Shown: positions 5,410 through 8,239 of the stretch, one piece after another
How positions within the stretch are numbered: the first letter of the stretch is position 1
How the letters are laid out: every line of letters starts with the position of its first letter
DNA from: Xanthobacteraceae bacterium
GTDB taxonomy: Bacteria > Pseudomonadota > Alphaproteobacteria > Rhizobiales > Xanthobacteraceae
Reading direction: 5' to 3'
Length of the DNA stretch: 8,239 nt
Assembly (NCBI GenBank): GCA_030039655.1
Contig: JASHVC010000116.1
Location: 1 to 8,239 of the forward strand
The notes under the pieces: generated by a model
The model's database searches: none
What the model saw: the letters and a program-made list of their open reading frames with translations, nothing else
Told to the model about the DNA's origin: nothing
Position numbers and translations under genes: made by a program

Positions 5410-6570
5410 ATGCCCATCGTCAATCGCGTCGCCGACCTGCACGGTGAAATTACCGCTTGGCGGCACGACATCCATGCCCATCCGGAACTCCGTTATGACG
5501 TGCACCGCACGGCCGCCCTGGTGGTCGAGAAGCTCAAAAGCTTCGGCTGCGATGAGGTCGTCCCCGGCATCGGGCAGACGGGTGTGGTCGGGGTCATCCG
5601 TGGCCGCAAGGAAGGTAAGGTGATTGCGTTGCGCGCCGACATGGACGCGCTGCCACTCGAGGAAGAAACCAACCTGCCGTACAAATCCACGGTGCCGGGC
5701 AAGATGCACGCGTGCGGTCACGACGGCCACACCGCCATGCTGCTGGGTGCCGCCAAATATCTTGCCGAGACCCGCAATTTCGCCGGCACAGCGGTGGTGA
5801 TCTTTCAGCCTGCGGAGGAGGGCGGCGCCGGTGCGCTGGCGATGATTCGCGATGGCCTGATCAGCCGGTTCGCGATTCAGGAAGTTTATGGGATGCACAA
5901 TTATCCCGGCTTGCCGCTCGGCCAATTCGGCATTCGCTCAGGCGCCATGATGGCATCGGCTGACCACATCACCATCGATATTGAAGGCAAAGGTGGCCAC
6001 GCGGCGCGGCCGCATCTTTCGATCGACACCATTCTGGTCGGCGCCCAGATCATCAATCAGCTGCAGTCGATCGTGGCGCGCAACGTCGACCCGCTCGAGG
6101 CCGCTGTCGTCTCAGTCTGCATGTTTCAGGCCGGCCATACCGACAACGTCATTCCCCAGCACGCCAAACTGCGTGGCACCGCGCGCGCCTTGACCGATCA
6201 TGTGCGCAAAACCTTGCAGAAGCGAGTGCCGGAGATCGTTGAAGGAACTGCCGAGCTCTACGGGGCAAAGGCCGAGATTACCTACACAAACGGCTATCCC
6301 GTGCTGGTCAATCATGATCGCAATACGGACTTTGCCGCAAGTGTGGCTCGAGAGATCGCAGGCAGCAATAAGGTGGCGACTAACTTCCCGCCAGTCATGG
6401 GCGCCGAGGATTTCGCCTTCATGCTCGAGGAGCGGCCCGGCGCCTTTATCTTTGTGGGTAACGGCGACAGTGCAGGGCTGCATCACCCCGCCTACAACTT
6501 CAATGACGAGACGATCCCCGTCGGCACGTCCTACTGGGTGCGACTCGCAGAGACTGCGCTGGCCGGGTAG
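5410..6570 (+). CDS. M20 family amidohydrolase (hippurate hydrolase-like)
   Basis: A 386-residue cytoplasmic metal-dependent amidohydrolase of the M20D group, which cleaves N-acyl or N-aroyl amino acids such as hippurate, indole-acetyl amino acids or N-acetyl amino acids. The fold is a catalytic domain interrupted by a dimerisation (lid) domain at about residues 186-300. Visible motifs are WRHDIHAHPEL (17-27), RADMDALP (75-82), the metal site HACGHDGH (100-107, Cys102 and His104), PAEEGG (134-139), GMHN (161-164, His163), GGHAARPH in the lid (195-202), MGAEDFAFM (330-338) and GLHHP (356-360) with the last metal histidine. All expected metal ligands are present and the length is normal, so an active enzyme is expected; the exact substrate cannot be read from the sequence. 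It stands alone on its strand and converges with the glycosyltransferase gene, with 4 bp between the stops. Confidence 0.95.
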   Translation: MPIVNRVADLHGEITAWRHDIHAHPELRYDVHRTAALVVEKLKSFGCDEVVPGIGQTGVVGVIRGRKEGKVIALRADMDALPLEEETNLPYKSTVPGKMHACGHDGHTAMLLGAAKYLAETRNFAGTAVVIFQPAEEGGAGALAMIRDGLISRFAIQEVYGMHNYPGLPLGQFGIRSGAMMASADHITIDIEGKGGHAARPHLSIDTILVGAQIINQLQSIVARNVDPLEAAVVSVCMFQAGHTDNVIPQHAKLRGTARALTDHVRKTLQKRVPEIVEGTAELYGAKAEITYTNGYPVLVNHDRNTDFAASVAREIAGSNKVATNFPPVMGAEDFAFMLEERPGAFIFVGNGDSAGLHHPAYNFNDETIPVGTSYWVRLAETALAG

Positions 6571-6590
6571 CGGCTTACTGCGCCGCCCGG
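6563..6590. terminator. Bulged hairpin spanning both stop codons of convergent genes
   Basis: CCGGG (6563-6567) pairs with CCCGG (6586-6590), and CGGC (6571-6574) pairs with GCCG (6582-6585). The TAG stop of the amidohydrolase is a 3-base bulge, and the TAA stop of the glycosyltransferase (read on the - strand) lies in the 7-base loop. The 4-bp gap leaves no room for a terminator outside the genes, so this element could serve both directions. There is no T-tract; the role is inferred. Confidence 0.35.
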
Positions 6591-8239
6591 TTGTCGCCCG
6601 GCAGCTTAGGCGAATCGGCCATGGCGATGGCCACAGGCTGTGGCAACAAATCCGCGGCCTTCCCACGCCAGTAAGCCAGCGAGTTGAAGCGCGTGCCCTC
6701 GATGCAGGCGAGCGCGACTGCGGACAGGAACGGCAGGCTCTGCACCACAAGCACGGCGGCGAAGATGTAGATTTCGCGAACCTGCTTGGGGTTCATCACC
6801 ACGAGCGTCGCTGCTCCGCTGAGCAGAAGGCCGGCGATAACAGCTTCCCAGAAGGCGGGGAAATCCGGGCCCTTGCGGGTAGCGCCGCCCTTGGCGGTGC
6901 GCCGGAACGGCAAGTGCTCCTTGATCAGGCCCATGCCGACGGCGCGCGCAACAGCCCATTGGACGGACATACCGGCAAAGACGGCTCCGACCATTTCGCC
7001 GGCGGAGGCCCGCACCCGCAGACGGTAGAGGGCCACGAAGTGGGCGACCGACACGGCAAACGAAGCCAAGATCGGCACCGTCAATATGCGATCCGGCACC
7101 GCGATATCCGCGAAGGCAACGAACGGCACCCAGACGATGTTGAGGAGTGCAACCACGACGCCGACGCTTTCGGCGCCAAGCCAATTGAGCCAGCCAACGC
7201 TGTATTCGCGCTTTTGCTCGCGGGTGAGCCCAGGTGCACCAGGCAGGAACCTGCGCCAGTGCTTGCGCACGATCTGCAGACCGCCAAAGGCCCAGCGGTC
7301 ACGCTGCCGTTTGTATTGATCGAACGTATCCGGCAGCAGGCCGTAGCCGTAGCGGTGGTTGGTGTAGTGGGTGAGCCAGCCTTGCTCCAGCAGCGTCAGG
7401 CCGAGATCGGCGTCCTCAACAATCGTATCGCTCGACCAGCTGCCAGCGGTTTCAATGGCAGCGCGCCGGATGAGGCACATGGTGCCGTGCACGATGATGG
7501 CGTTGAACTCATTGCGCTGAACCATGCCGATATCGAAGAAGCCGGCATATTCGGCGTTCATGGCGCGATGCATCAGCGAACGCTCGCCGTCGCGGTGATC
7601 CTGCGGCGATTGTACGAGACCGACTCGTTGATCGGCGAACAGCGGCACGAGATCCTTCAACCAGTTCGGCTCGACCACGTAATCGGCATCGATCACGCCG
7701 ATGATCTCGGCGTCCGCCGCAGTGTTGGCGAGCGCGAGCCGGAGCGCTCCCGCCTTGTAGCCCACAAGATTTTCGACGCGAATGAACTTGAAGCGGTCAC
7801 CGAGCGTCTTGCAGTGATCCTCGACCGGCCGCCACAGCGCCGGGTCGGGCGTATTGTTGATCACCAGCACGCATTCAAGGTTCGGATACTCAAGCTTCGC
7901 GATGCTATCGAGCGTGGCCTTGAGCATTTCCGGCGGCTCGCAATAGGCCGGAATATGGATCGAGACCTTAGGCGCATAGACCTCCGGCACCAGGGGCGGC
8001 GCGGCCGCAAGCCGCCGCGGCGGGCGGCCAAACGCAATCGCGGCGATTTCTTCCACACGCGCCAGCGCAATGGCAACGAGCGGCACCAAAAGCAGCACGC
8101 CAAGGCCGAGCGCGAACGCGGCGCCGGGGACGAAGTAATGACCCTTCCAGAAATCGAACACCGCCGCGAACCACGCGCCGGCCAGATTAGCGGCGACAGC
8201 TAATGTGAGTGCCTGAGTTGGCGTGGCTCCGGCCATGGC
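6575..8239 (-). CDS. Family 2 processive glycosyltransferase, NdvB-like, 5' end outside window
   Basis: An inner-membrane glycosyltransferase of the cellulose synthase/NdvB type, which builds a beta-glucan chain from UDP-sugar. Residues are counted from the Met at 8236. There are membrane segments at about 9-28 and 37-60, then a cytoplasmic GT2 domain (about 88-330), then about five further segments (353-511). The GT2 motifs are complete: VSIHIPAYCEP (91-101), VINN..D (125-131), the DAD metal and UDP site (183-185), the acceptor-site VEDADLG (273-279) and QRDRW (311-315). A Phe-Arg-Arg-Thr-Ala-Lys-Gly stretch follows at 444-450. The frame is still open at the window edge, so the Met at 8236 may be internal. 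NdvB-type proteins often carry an N-terminal GH17-like glucanosyltransferase domain before these two membrane segments, and that part may lie outside the window. Cyclic or linear beta-1,3-glucan synthesis is a reasonable inference; another exopolysaccharide is possible. Confidence 0.92.
   Translation of the reverse strand, partial: AMAGATPTQALTLAVAANLAGAWFAAVFDFWKGHYFVPGAAFALGLGVLLLVPLVAIALARVEEIAAIAFGRPPRRLAAAPPLVPEVYAPKVSIHIPAYCEPPEMLKATLDSIAKLEYPNLECVLVINNTPDPALWRPVEDHCKTLGDRFKFIRVENLVGYKAGALRLALANTAADAEIIGVIDADYVVEPNWLKDLVPLFADQRVGLVQSPQDHRDGERSLMHRAMNAEYAGFFDIGMVQRNEFNAIIVHGTMCLIRRAAIETAGSWSSDTIVEDADLGLTLLEQGWLTHYTNHRYGYGLLPDTFDQYKRQRDRWAFGGLQIVRKHWRRFLPGAPGLTREQKREYSVGWLNWLGAESVGVVVALLNIVWVPFVAFADIAVPDRILTVPILASFAVSVAHFVALYRLRVRASAGEMVGAVFAGMSVQWAVARAVGMGLIKEHLPFRRTAKGGATRKGPDFPAFWEAVIAGLLLSGAATLVVMNPKQVREIYIFAAVLVVQSLPFLSAVALACIEGTRFNSLAYWRGKAADLLPQPVAIAMADSPKLPGDNRAAQ

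Noticed and set aside
6200..8203. A 667-codon open frame on the + strand
   Set aside because: It lies antisense to the glycosyltransferase and overlaps the end of the amidohydrolase in another frame. The translation is His/Arg/Asp-rich with no fold or motif, while both overlapped genes have complete family motifs. It is a by-product of GC-rich codon use.
1..8239. CRISPR arrays, insertion sequences, toxin-antitoxin or anti-phage systems
   Set aside because: I saw no regularly spaced repeats, transposase motifs, terminal repeats or recognisable defence proteins.

Overview
The window reads as ordinary chromosomal DNA from an alphaproteobacterium, most likely a Bradyrhizobium/Rhodopseudomonas-like member of the Hyphomicrobiales. 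This rests on GC-rich codon use, a CCA-encoding tRNA-Lys, small Cys-containing membrane proteins of a type I associate with this group, a lone Flp pilin, and an NdvB-like glycosyltransferase. The assignment comes from recognised protein families, not from a database search.

Layout. At the left (36-2516, + strand) a LemA-family protein is followed after 18 bp by a DUF2207 membrane protein. This is a widespread two-gene envelope module of poorly known function. A short convergent intergenic stretch with a perfect 9-bp inverted repeat leads to a 60-residue single-pass membrane protein on the - strand (2588-2770). Its ribosome binding region is a 13-bp tandem duplication. A gene-free stretch of about 435 bp follows, AT-rich in its middle.

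The centre (3206-4709, + strand) holds an orphan Flp/type IVb pilin with a structured leader and a strong 14-bp hairpin after its stop. Next comes a polytopic GT-C membrane protein resembling the GT87/DUF2029 glycosyltransferases. No other pilus-assembly gene is in the window. Codon use in this pair looks less GC3-biased than in the flanking genes.

The right half has a small tail-anchored membrane protein (- strand), a tRNA-Lys(TTT) with a plausible promoter (- strand), a doubtful 62-residue reading frame (- strand), an M20-family amidohydrolase (+ strand) and a processive family 2 glycosyltransferase (- strand) that runs off the right edge. The last two converge with only 4 bp between stop codons, and a bulged hairpin spans both stops.

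I found no convincing new multi-gene system. The points most worth a second look are the orphan pilin next to a GT-C enzyme, the alternative base-pairing in the pilin leader, and the hairpins placed at almost every gene end.
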